DNA of 64,000 nucleotides from Ficedula albicollis (Eukaryota; Chordata; Aves; Passeriformes; Muscicapidae): positions 41,804,592 through 41,868,591 of the forward strand of contig NC_021673.1 in assembly GCF_000247815.1 (NCBI RefSeq). Reading direction: 5' to 3'. Position 1 is the stretch's first letter; each line of letters opens with the position of its first letter. The notes beneath the pieces are model-generated. The model did no database searches. It had not been told where the DNA came from and was given only the letters and a program-made list of their open reading frames with translations. Below are positions 27,901 to 39,282 of the stretch, one piece after another. The position numbers and the translations under genes were made by a program.

Positions 27901-30900
27901 GCAAGAAGATGCAATGTCAGCAGCTCTCAGTGGGAAAGATCCAGCACTGGATCACATCCTGCTTTACCACCTGAGTGCTGCCTTGAACTAGCAGCTGCCC
28001 TGATAGATTTGGACCTGCCCTTGTGTGCAGCTCTACTGCAGGCAAAACATGGAAATAATAGTTGGCATATTAAATTGGTTAATTCCCACTTTCTTCTCCC
28101 AAACTATTTGACAGGGTTGTTCCTACCACTTATTTCTATCCAGGTAACCTGTTTGACCTCCCCTCATCTTGCTGCCCTAAAGACAAAAGCTAGAGTTTTC
28201 TCCTTTCATGCAGTCTATCTCATGCTCCTATGGTCTCAGTTTAGTTCTTGGAAATGCTGAGGCTCCACTTACTCGAAAGAAGGTGAGGAATGGAAGACAT
28301 AGCATTTAAAAGAACATTCACAAAACCAGAACAAAATAGAAGTGTCTATGAAGAAATCAGTGTTTGGTATTAGGCAAGGGAAAAAAATGTGTGCACAATG
28401 CTGGCAGCAAGGATAAGTGAGAGTAAACAGGCTGTGATTAAATATGGGCGAGAGTTTCTGACCACCAGGGCAGCCAAGTTTTGGTAGGGAGGGTGGAGCA
28501 AACTCAGTTTTTATGACAGCAGGAGTTGTGGCATGAGCCAGCTTGAGAGTGGGGTCAGGATTCTTGCCCCAGTGCATGCACTTATCTCGAACAGTTCCCC
28601 CCATATTCTGAGTCTGGAGTCAGGCAAATATTGTAAGATGTGTTTTCATACAACTGCTTTAATAAGTCTCAGTAGCTGCACTCCAGAAGGAGCAGTGGGG
28701 AGGGAGCTGGGAGACATTTCCTTCAGGGAAGCTCTCCATGGGGCTGTTGTGGCTGGGTGCTGGCTCAGGGTTCTTGGGTCTGTGGCACTCCGCCACACTA
28801 ACTGCAGCCCTTCTGAGCAAATCTTTACCTGCAAGACAGCTTCTAGGGCAGCTCTTTGAAGAAAGAGCCTGTCTCTTGAGTTAAAATAGAGGGCAAGTGT
28901 CTCACTCATCCTGAGCCAGCCTGACTGGCTGTACTGGGGTGCCTGGGAGTGCCTGGGGGAAGCTGTGATGGTTGGCTGAAATGCTTGGGAGCAGGAGCTG
29001 GAGGAGTGAAGTGTGGCTCTGTTACAGTTCATCTCCTTGCAAATTACCTGTGTGCTTGCCAGTGTGAGGCCTAGGAAGTGTCTGCAGGTTTGCACATTAA
29101 AGAATTAAAAAAAAAAAAACAACTCCAAAATGGGTTTTGTCAAATTAACCTTCAAAAGCTCAGCAAGGTGAGCTTTCAGTGATTTGGAAGTGAGGCTAAG
29201 GCAGAGGACTGGCTATGAAATGTTCTTCTATTATTTTAAATGGAAGTTCTGGCTGTCACTGAGTCATTTCATATTAATAAGGCTTGTAAGAAAATAGGAT
29301 TTTCAGATTGCACTTTTAAAGCCCCGCATTCCCACTGTGTTTTAGGGAAGAGTAGAAGCACATGTTACCCATAGGACTAAGTGAAACCAGAAATTTTGTT
29401 TTAATTTGAGCAGTCTTTACTGACACACAGCTCCTGTGTTTGGCATTCCTGAAAGGGAGAAGAAGAGTGGAATGTAAAAGGGGAAAAAAATTCCAGTCAA
29501 CATTTGGTTTGAATTTACATACAGCTTTAGAAAAGAATGGAGAAAAGCAAAAAGGTACCATTACAATTACAATGTAGGTCCACTTTATCCTTAGAAAAAT
29601 CTGTTCTGTAAATCTCCCTTATTCCTTTCTTTCTATATGCTTCATCAGTATCTCTGCACTATTATTATATTCTGGCAAGTAATGATTTAAATAGAGGGAA
29701 CTTTGCAATGCAGAAATGTTTGGATTGGCACGTAGAATATTGTGCTTAATTATTTTACTTTTAAAATTTATTTAATAACTCACCCATCCCATCACCCCAG
29801 GTTCCTAATTCCTTCAGAAAACCGAAATAAGATCTAATATTATAGGTTATCTCCTCTCTGGTAGAGATCCACAGATTGAAGATCTAGTCTGTGCTATTCA
29901 AGACATTGTAAGAAAATATCTGAGTTAGGCTAAAGAAGTCCCTCAGTTCTAAGGCCTTACACTTTGCAGAGCAGTGCTATCAAGGAGTTTGTGATATACA
30001 TGGAAATACATGTAAATATTAGTGTATGTGTGTTGAACTACTGTATGAGGAGTTGATGTCTCTGTCCATCTCGTATAACACCTTGAGTCATTATAATGCA
30101 GGAAGAAACAATTCTGAGCATTTAAGTATAAGTTTACAGGGCTCAATTAATAAATAACTAAAACTGTAATTTTGATCTGGTGGTGAACTTTCCTAGAAAG
30201 AGTAGTTTAATTATCAAGATCGGCACTGACATTTGAAGTTGACAGTAGGGTTCAACTCATTAATGTTTCCATTTTGCATGTGTCATTTACTCTGCTTTCT
30301 GAATTTTCTGAACATAAGACGGGGCCACCTCAGGATGCGTGTGTTTAATATGAGATGCAGGCTGAAGCAGAGTACTGAAGAAGGCTTTGAGTTTCACTAA
30401 AATCAATCTTCTTGATGAAACGTGTGTCAGCTCCTGGGCATCCTGGTGCTTCAAAGTTCATTTCAGGACAAAGGAGCACAAGCTCGCTGTTACAGAGCCC
30501 ACAAATGCTGCCATTTATACTGAGCCCTGCTCCTCAGTGTTTTGTTTTGTAGGACTCCTAGAAATATCACAGGCCTGAGGATATATTTGAAAAGCTTCCT
30601 CTCCCTTTCATGGTGATGTAAAGGTAGTGTTCACGGGTCTGATGTGCTTGGAATGAATTTGATCATTACAGGTAGATTGTGTGTCAGAATGTTATGTCCA
30701 TTATTCCAGTGAAACCCTGACTACATGCTTAGGATGGTGGCAGCCTCAAGGAGTACGTATCCCACTCACTTGGAAAGGGCATTATACTCCTGGTATTTAT
30801 GTTGGCTGGCCTGCATGCATGTTTTAAACATATCCTGTTTGGATCTTTTGGATCACTTTTCAGATTCGGGGCTGAATCTTCAAATACTTGTCAGCTACTC

Positions 30901-32349
30901 TCAAAAGAGAGATACCGAGGCTTACAATGCCCCAAAGTCTGTGATACTTTTGGGAAATACATTGCTGCACTTGATAAGTGCTTGCTTGCTCTGCTTGCAC
31001 TACTACTTCTGAAGCTGCAAGTACATCAATGCCTGCAATTAAAATATATTTAGTGGATTATTTTGATGCACGGTTCTGTAAACCCATACATTTGTGTCTA
31101 TGAGTGTGAATATCTCCTTTAGTTATTAAATGGGGACTGCTAGATGACTAAAAACTTTTGTAAAGCTCAGAGTTAATGTAGAAGGGAAGAGGACATTTTT
31201 CTCTGCAAACTTCTGTGAGCAAGGAAGGTATTTTACACCAACTGGCAAAGAGCTTATAGGGCACACTTCCAAACCTTCAGAAAAAGTTTCCCACAAAGAC
31301 TTTTTTTTTTAAAGTCATGCTGCAGGAATTAAGTTGGAGATATCACTGACCGAAAGGACATTTTTTCTGAATGAGCCGAGAACCAAAGGAAATGACTCCG
31401 GGGTTTGAAATCCTTTTATTTCCTCTGTGGAAGATATCTGTGCAGCTGAAACGAACCATTCTGACTGGCTCCAAGCCAAACTTTATGGGAACTGAGATTA
31501 GGAAGTTCTATGGTCAAAATAGCCATTGAACAAATTGCTTCCAGTGTAAAGCCTCAAATTTCCTGATAAAGCTAGTGTTTAACCCTTCTTTTTCACTTGG
31601 GTGAACAGCCTGCCTGTTATTAGGCACAAACTGTTTATCCAGTTGTGGTCCCAGCAGTGCTCTCAGAATTGCCTGCAAGGGTTTTGCTGTTTTTTACTTT
31701 TATGTGAGGTAGGCAAAGCAAACCCCAGGAAAAAAAAAATGTTAGAACAGTTTTGGGTGATGTTTCCCACTTAAGATAGCAGGGAAAGTGCTGTAAACAA
31801 GACATCAGATTGCCAAGTGCAGTGTATGACGTTTTTGTCTTGCAGCCCTTTCTGAAGGGATGCTTTATTTTGTTTTATGATGGTGTTAGCTGGCTTGCTT
31901 GGCCTTCATGAACTAAGTGAAGAGGCAGGAGCAATAGCAGCTTTTCCTCTGAACTGCACTATTGACTCCAGAAAGTGCTCAAAAGCAGAGTGCTGTGAAT
32001 GGAGCACCAAGCCTGGCCTCTGAATGATGGCATGGGCTCACTAATCTCCAAACAAAACCGCCTGATTTAAAGCAACAAAATGCTACAATTTTGGTTATGG
32101 GTTTTTTTTTGCTGTTACCATCAGACTGGAAGGTCTGGAAGGGTGGGAAGGAGAGCTGATGCTGGAACTGAGAGCAAAGAGCAGGTGTGCTGATGTGTCC
32201 TAACCCTGCTGTGCTTGGAACTACATTGAGCCAGGCACTTCTGCCAACCAGCTACTTGTGCACGTGCCCATCTCTTTTCCACGTGGGCAGTGCTGGGGCA
32301 GTTCTTGAAGAGGATGTTGGTAATTGTGCTGTAGCCATGGAGCTGAGGC
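27901..32349. other. intronic sequence, no gene recognised
   Basis: Mostly unique DNA. The stretch at 28.5-29.1 kb is richer in G and C and contains a 149-codon minus-strand open frame (28646-29095) with low-complexity Ser/Thr/Ala/Gln content and no recognisable domain; I do not call it a gene. It ends at an A13 run preceded by ATTAAA. About 31.3-31.5 kb is complex and CpG-containing and may be a conserved element. Confidence 0.5.
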
Positions 32350-32527
32350 AGGATGTGGTGGCATAACCAGCCCTGTTTTGCTCCCCAAAGCGCGTGTGCC
32401 TTCGTGCACACTTTGTTTTTTTGTGTGTTGACGCCTTTAGGATGTGGTGGCATAACCAGCCCTGTTTTGCCCCCCAAAGCGCGTGTGCCTTCCTGCACAC
32501 TTTGGTTTTTTGTGTGTTGACGCCTTG
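32350..32527. repeat. 89-bp tandem duplication
   Basis: Copies at 32350-32438 and 32439-32527 begin aggatgtggtggcataacca. They differ at three bases (tcccc/ccccc, ttcgtg/ttcctg, and one T/G before the T run). The minus-strand open frame over this segment (to 136 codons) is a by-product of the duplication. Confidence 0.95.
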
Positions 32528-33204
32528 GCACAACCTAAATTTAAAAGTCCTGAATCTTAGACAGGTGTTTCCATCATTTCACCTGAGAGAATAATTCCCG
32601 AAATAATAAAACTCATTATTAGTAAGTTTTTTTTCTTTATACTCAGCCTAAATTTTGCTTTTCCTAATTTAATCCCACTACTCTTCATTATCCTTCCTCC
32701 CCTACCTCTGGGCACCACACTAATTAATTAATCTCCCTCTTTGGTTTTTGCTTCTTACCCTTCAATATTATAGTTCAATGTTAAAATGCACTCCTCTTTT
32801 CTTGTATTTACTCAGCTCAACAGATAAATTTGAGCTCCAGCAATCTTTCTTTCCTTGTAAAATTGACGCCTTGGCACAACCTAAATTTAAAAGTCCTGAA
32901 TCTTAGACAGGTGTTTCCATCATTTCACCTGAGAGAATAATTCCCGAAATAATAAAACTCATTATTAGTAAGTTTTTTTTCTTTATACTCAGCCTAAATT
33001 TTGCTTTTCCTAATTTAATCCCACTACTCTTCATTATCCTTCCTCCCCTACCTCTGGGCACCACACTAATTAATTAATCTCCCTCTTTGGTTTTTGCTTC
33101 TTACCCTTCAATATTATAGTTCAATGTTAAAATGCACTCCTCTTTTCTTGTATTTACTCAGCTCAACAGATAAATTTGAGCTCCAGCAATCTTTCCTTGT
33201 AAAA
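32517..33204. repeat. 346-bp tandem duplication overlapping the 89-bp one
   Basis: Copy 1 is 32517-32862 and copy 2 is 32863-33204. The unit runs from ttgacgccttggcacaac to ccttgtaaaa. Copy 2 lacks 4 bp near its end (ctttctttcc versus ctttcc) and is otherwise apparently identical. The unit starts inside the last 11 bp of the second 89-bp unit, so that this event followed or accompanied the 89-bp duplication. Confidence 0.95.
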
Positions 33205-34199
33205 CTTTATGCTGACCTCTATTCAATGATATTGCTCATCAGTGAACAAACCCTCTGGTTTGTTTATAACTTGCTGGTATGAAACTCATCAGAGCAAGAT
33301 GCATTACCCCAGGTAAGTGTGTGAATGTAAACTGAGATTTTATATATCAGTGCCTTTAGACCATTTTTGTCTTCCTTTTTCTTGGGCTTTTTTTTTTGTT
33401 GTTGTTGTTGCTGGGGGTTTTTTCTGTTTTTTTATTTAAAGGCAGATTGATTGTAGTTTTTATGATCTGATATGAAATCAAAACAGTCTGACACATCTTA
33501 GATGTACTTAGGAAGTCCTATTTAATAAGCATTTAATAAGTGTTAATAAGTATAGGGCATAGGTGATTTTAATAATTTGATGATTTTTGCCATTTGATAT
33601 ATATATGGATATCCTGGCATGAACCTCTCAAAAGTCTCAGCTTGCATGTCTCTCCGTTTCCACCAGTGCTATTTCTGGAATGATTTTTTAACATTTTGAG
33701 GCCCCTTCTTTACTATTCTACCCTTTTTTGGTTAAATAAGTAATTAGGCTCACTGTTCCTTAATGACATTCTATCTTATAATTCTACACAGCTATCACAT
33801 CTGCCTTCCCTCTTTATTTTCTTTTTCTTTTGCTATTATCATGTATGTTCTAGATATTACATGTCAGTTGTAGGTAAACTTTAACAACTCAGTAGTTAAA
33901 CAAATGCTTAGTTTGTCATGAGTCATCTGAACCTTGCTGAAATTATCATTTCTTCTCTTCCTTCCCTGTTAATAGACAGGCTTGGACGCTACAAATGAAT
34001 CCTTTGGCCTTAAAAATAGGACTTTACACCCTGAAATGCATCTTTAGATGCTCCAACTGAGGTTTTAAAAATGAAGAACATAAGGCTTTGAACTCTAAGT
34101 GGGGAGATTTTACCCTGAAATGAGGCTTTGTCCATACACAGGAGGCTTTCAAGGAGGAGCAAAATTTTTGGCTCTAAAAATTAGGATCTTGCTTGTAAC
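33205..34199. other. intronic sequence, no gene recognised
   Basis: AT-rich unique DNA with a T/G tract at 33.39 kb and short (ta)n near 33.6 kb. Confidence 0.5.
33384..33440. repeat. T/G-rich low-complexity tract with (GTT)n
   Basis: A T run, four to five GTT units, a G run and a second T run. Confidence 0.7.
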
Positions 34200-34553
34200 A
34201 GAGAACCTTTGAGGCTCAGAGGGGAACCTTATAACTCTGAAAAACTACCTGGGAGAAGATTGTAGCAAGGTGGAGTCAAGTGTTTCCTCCCAAGTAACAA
34301 GCAACATGATGAAAGGAAACTGCCTCAAGTTGTGACAGGGGAGGTTTAGATTGAATGTTTGGAAAAAAATTATTCACTGAAGGAGTGTTCAGGTATTGGA
34401 GCAGGCTGCCCAGGGCAGTGGTTGAGTCAACATCTTTCAAGTTGTTAAAAAAACTGAGTAGATGTGGTGCCTGGGGACATGATCTAGCAGTGAACATTAT
34501 GGTCCTGGCTTAATGATGATGTCAGAGGACTTTTTCAACCTTAATGGTCCTAC
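34200..34553 (+). mobile_element. CR1 LINE 3' fragment, sense orientation
   Basis: The + strand reads the CR1 C-terminal region and 3' end in sense: aactacctgggagaagattg, acaggggaggtttagattga, ggagcaggctgcccagggca, and a decayed gactttttcaacctt end. It is the only CR1 copy here in the same direction as the gene. It is 5'-truncated to about 350 bp and has indels. Confidence 0.9.
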
Positions 34554-36987
34554 GAAAAAGGGCACTTGGGATAATTTTTACATTTAGTAGTCTGCATTCC
34601 TGTTTCAAAGGAAGCACAGTACCATCACATATTACCAATCACCTTAAAAATAAGAAAAAAACGACCCAACCAAACCCAAGTAGGAAAAACAAACAAACAA
34701 AAGCATGTCCCAGCTGATGAGCAAATAAAGGCTGGAAGGACAAATAAAGCATGTCCTTGTTAGTTGGTAAACATGGTACATTCTGCTACAAAAAGAAGGA
34801 ATGATATGAGCTTTTCCTGAAAAGAATAAATCCTTTATTAGAGATGATGTCTGATAGGATATGTTGGCCAACTCCTTCTGTAGAAAGTCCTGTAAATTAT
34901 TATCTGAAAGTCATCCAGGACCTAATACCTTGATAGAATGAATAACAGAAAAATAATCTGGTTTTCTGTCACCTGACAAAGAGGAGATCCTCTCTGGACC
35001 ATGTTTCCATGATTGATTAGGAAGAAAGGCCAAGCTGTGTAAAAGCATTGATGATAGTACTTGGCCTGAGGAAAATTGCTGTAGGCCACTAATAAATACT
35101 AGGCAGGAAAAGGAATAATAAGGAATGCTCTGAAAGAATGCTCTGAATTAATGCATTTTAAGTCTTTACCTCGTAGATTATAGAAGAGTCCTAATGGATG
35201 TAACAGGAAGATTGAGTAAGCTCAAACTGGAGAACCATCACAAATAATGGGCTACTGGTCACTTCAGAGTTAATAGACATATGAAGTGGTTCTGCAGTGT
35301 TTCAACTTAAATGGATCAGCTATAGGAATAAATTATTAATAGTGAGAAATTTTATTCCTTGTAAGAGTTTAAGGAATTTAAGATCTCCTCACCAGTGGTC
35401 TATTAGTCTATTTTGAGATGGTTTCAAGGAAACCAAAGCTACTGGAGGAGGGAGGGTGAGGCTGTCTTTTATCCACAGTCTCAGGGGGAAGTGTTGGCAA
35501 AGCTAGGATTAAACCTTCTGGGTTGTCTTTGCTGTCTCATGTGCATCTCACAAAAGTCTTTACAACTGTCTCCAGGAGGTAAAGAATTTGTAAAACCCAT
35601 TTAAACCAGAAAAGGTCTGCATTAATTGGTGTAGCTAAGAAAACTAAAACAGGGAGCCCTGGCAAGCGAGATAAAATTATTGAATGATAAAAATGAAGTC
35701 TGCATTTTAAAATGCTGTGCAGTAAACTTGAGTTTCAAAAAGGAAATTCCCCCTTTTTAATGTTGCACAGTTGTAGGGAAACATAGTGATTTCTGGCCAT
35801 GCAAACTAATAGAAGTGCTATGAAATTTCTAAATTTATTTACTAAAAATGGGTAGCAGTACACCTCGTGCAAGTTACAGTGACTCATGAAAATAAAAATA
35901 TAGCATTAGTGATGGATAAGCAGTTGCAGATATGTTCCCACACATATGCTCTTGAATTGATAATGAGTTTATTGTGGCCATACGTCCTTGTGGTCCTTCT
36001 CCATTACTATTTGAATGCAGTGAGCTTCACACTTGTCGTTGTTTATGGAAAGTACTATTAGATGAGCGTGACACACATTGTAGTCTTGGAGGTAGGACAG
36101 TATTCCATCAGCATTTCCCATCGGAAAGCAGGGGTGTGTCATGGTACTTTGCTGGTTTAAGTTTAAATTTGACAAGCTCTAGAGATAATCAAGATAACTG
36201 CTGAATGTAGTGCTACACAATGAAAGGCTTTTGATAACTAAATAAAAATACACCTGTATTTTCTTTTAAATGATTGACTGGAATGTTGATGTTGTTCCTG
36301 GAAAAGCTTAACTATGCGTGTGATGTAAGAACAGACATAAAATTTCATATTTAGTAAGCTGCTTTTTTTGTGTAACTGTATAATTGAATTTTGAAATAAT
36401 TTTGCCATAGCAAATTGCTATACATTCTTTGCTAATATTATAACTATGTTTTTTTATAGCTCCAATCATTCTAAAAACTTGTGTTGTTTTAAACTGGACA
36501 TTTCTGGAGGGCTGGCTGAGCTTGACAAAATTTGTACTAAAATATCTGGTGAAATACTGGTGCTTATTCTTTTAAAGACATGGCAGTACATTTTTCTGAC
36601 TTGTAAACACTTTTGAAAAACATTGAGTTTTCATTTGAACATTTGTTGGTGAAACAATAATTCTTTGAAGTGTTGATTTCATGGGTAGTTTAAATTATTA
36701 CATATGACTGTTTTGCACATGGAAGGTGCAGTAGGTGTGTAACTGTTTTGAATCAACACATGGGAAGTATAAACTCTCTGGACCCCTGAATATCTTCTTA
36801 TTAGTCCTATATTTCAAAAGTGCAGGGTTTGCAGTAATTCTTATCAGTCCATCTGTAGTTCCTTGCCCCCTTTTTTTTTTTCTGTAACTCTCGATCTGAT
36901 TTTCTAATCTATTGTTGCAAGCAAAGCTAATACACAAATCCCATGGGCATCTCTGTCCCCACATTTGTGGCTTCTAAATTGCTGTTC
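34554..36987. other. intronic sequence, no gene recognised
   Basis: Unique AT-rich DNA. Open frames are under 120 codons and unconvincing. Confidence 0.5.
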
Positions 36988-37130
36988 CTTAACTGATAAC
37001 TCTTTTCTTTAAACCACCCAGGCAGAGGTAATGCCAGTGGAAATCAAGAGTCATTCTTCCAGCTTAACTGATAACTCTTTTCTTTAAACCGCCCAGGCAG
37101 AGTGGAAATCAAGAGTCATTCTTCCAATGT
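36988..37130. repeat. 75-bp tandem duplication, second copy shortened
   Basis: Copy 1 is 36988-37062 and copy 2 starts at 37063 with the same cttaactgataactctttt. Copy 2 has one substitution (ccaccc/ccgccc) and lacks about 9 bp around 'gtaatgcca'. Confidence 0.92.
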
Positions 37131-38069
37131 CATTAGTTAATACATTGCCATGAAACTCGTCTGGTAGTAGAAAGCCCTCGATGCTCAGAGGTGTAAGATC
37201 CTGCAGAAGGATTGAGGCAGAGCTGGTGCTGCCACCTTTCAAACAAAAGGATTAGAAGTGACAGCCAGCTCTTCTCTTGACTGACTTAAACAATCGCTAT
37301 CAAAATGATTATAGTCATGCTGCATTCAGTCATTTTGTGCTCTATATGCTAATGCCAGTGATGGGATAGAGGTGAGGGCGTTTTATATGCACTGGGCTAT
37401 GTAGTTGGCAGTCTGCTAGTCACTTGTCTCCTGTGCTGTTATTTCCAGTAATATTCTTCATCTTGAAGCTTGTTCCAAATGTCTGAAGTACTGGGGAGAG
37501 GGGATGAAATTCTCCTCGTGGCACTCGCCATGTATATTTTTTGAGTGACAGGTTGCTCACCTTTCTCTGCTTCAGTGTTTTCCCATATGGTATAAATGAG
37601 GATTATCTGTCTGTCTTGGATTCTTCCATAGCTTGCATCACTGAAGTATCTGAGTGCCTCCCAGTCTTGGATGCATTTGAACTTCCAGCACCCCAGGGTG
37701 TGGGAGATGTACTGTTAATACTCTTTTACAGAGTTTTAAAGAAAGTGTGTGGTAGAGCAGATTTTGCAGTTCAGTGGTTGTTTTGAGACGTTTTTCCCTC
37801 TAACCATATATAATACCCACAGAAGGTGGAGGATCCTGCGAGTAACATTTCCTTTTTTCATTATCCTCCTGGGTGAAGGTGTCAATTGGATAGTTGAGTT
37901 AGCTAAATAACTATTGCCTCTATTAGCCAAGGTAGGTGCTGCTTACATTATAACCAGAACAATCTTTCAGGAAATATACTGTGACACTGACTATGCCACT
38001 GGTATTTCTCAGTAACATTTAGATATTCCTAATTGGATTAGAGCTGGGTGGCCAAAACTGCCATTCACA
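37131..38069. other. intronic sequence, no gene recognised
   Basis: Unique DNA without recognisable features. The part at 37.26-37.38 kb has a dense, non-repetitive texture that might mark a conserved element. Confidence 0.45.
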
Positions 38070-38530
38070 GAATCATGGGATGGGTCAAGTTGGAAGGGAC
38101 CACAGTGGGGTCACCTGGTACAACCTCACTGCTTGAGCAGGGCCATCCCAGAGCACATGGCACAGGATTGTATCCAGGGGGTTCTTGAATGTCTCCAGTG
38201 GATGAGATTCCACAGCCTGTCTGGACAATCTGTTCTTTTCTTGCACTGTAGAGAAGTTCTTCCTCATGTTCAGGTGGAACTTCCTGTGCATCAGTTTCTG
38301 CTCGTTGCCTCTTGTCCTATTGCTTGGTGCCCCTGAGGAGAGCCTGGCTCCAACCTCTTGGCATATACCCTTTAAATATTTATGTACATTGGTGAGGTCC
38401 TCTCTCAACTGTCTGTTCTCAAAATTGAGCAGGCCCAGCTCCCTCAGAGCATTTTCATTGGACAGATGCTGCAGTCCCAAGCATCTCCAGTAAAGTAGCC
38501 CCTGTATTTCCTGGGCTAAAGTAGACCAAA
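38067..38530 (-). mobile_element. CR1 LINE 3' fragment, comparatively well preserved
   Basis: The left edge is cacagaatcatgggatgggt, the reverse complement of the CR1 3' terminus. On the minus strand a frame stays open for about 150 codons and keeps the CR1 C-terminal signature: [19 protein letters not shown], then [24 protein letters not shown] and [12 protein letters not shown]. This is the end of CR1 ORF2 after the reverse-transcriptase domain. The open frame makes it one of the younger CR1 copies in the window, but it lacks the 5' part and is not autonomous. Confidence 0.95.
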
Positions 38531-39101
38531 ACCAGGATATGAACATAACCTTTTTTTTTGTCTGGGAAATAGTGCCTAGTGTCAGGATGGGAATATGACT
38601 TGGCTTTTGGTAAGATTTAAAACATATTCAGTCTTGTGTTCAACATGAATTTAATAGTAACATATACCACAAATAGAATAAAGTTAAGTGTCTTAAATTT
38701 CTTATGCAATACTGACATGTTCTGCTGCACCAGAGGGTGTTACAAACTTACAGGAAAGATTGCTGTCTTTGTGGTTGAAGCTGATGCCTTTCTTTCCCAA
38801 ACAAATTATCTTGGATATGTTTACATGGGAATGAGCTTGCCCTGATTCTCAGAGCAAGCTGTGAAGCAGCTGGGGGGAAGAAGCCCCAAGGAAAGCAAGG
38901 ACTGTCCTGAGAATTGTTGGAGATGGTCCCAGTTTTGTGGGGAAACAGGATCCAACTCGAGCTCAGCCTTGCAGCCTTATTTTTTTCCTTTGATCAGCAG
39001 ATTACCAGGGTAAACACATTTGTTTCAGGGATACTGCAAGACAGGAAAAAAATCCAGTGCTAGCTGTGATCAAATGGCTTCCCAAATACTATGTACAAAA
39101 C
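38531..39101. other. intronic sequence, no gene recognised
   Basis: Unique DNA between a CR1 fragment and a short tandem array. Confidence 0.5.
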
Positions 39102-39282
39102 TGTCACTGGGAAGCAAAGATCTTTAATGCCTTGTATTTCCTTAAATCATGGGAATGTTTGAGAACAACATCCCTCCACATGTCACTGGGAAGCAAAGAT
39201 CTTTAATGCCTTTTATTTCCTTAAATCATGGGAATATTTGAGAACAACATCCCTCCACGTTTGAGAACAACATCCCTCCACA
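39102..39282. repeat. 79-bp tandem duplication plus partial third copy
   Basis: Full copies at 39102-39180 and 39181-39259 start tgtcactgggaagcaaagat and differ at three bases. A third, 23-bp partial copy (39260-39282, tttgagaacaacatccctcc...) repeats the 3' end of the unit. Confidence 0.95.

Noticed and set aside
28646..29095. 149-codon minus-strand open frame
   Set aside because: The composition is low complexity and no family resemblance was seen. GC-rich DNA gives long open frames by chance. Kept only as a retrocopy question.
32121..32531. 136-codon minus-strand open frame
   Set aside because: Its length comes from the 89-bp tandem duplication, and the peptide repeats itself accordingly.
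38085..38546. 153-codon minus-strand open frame
   Set aside because: It matches the C-terminal part of CR1 ORF2. It is a truncated retrotransposon fragment, not a host gene.
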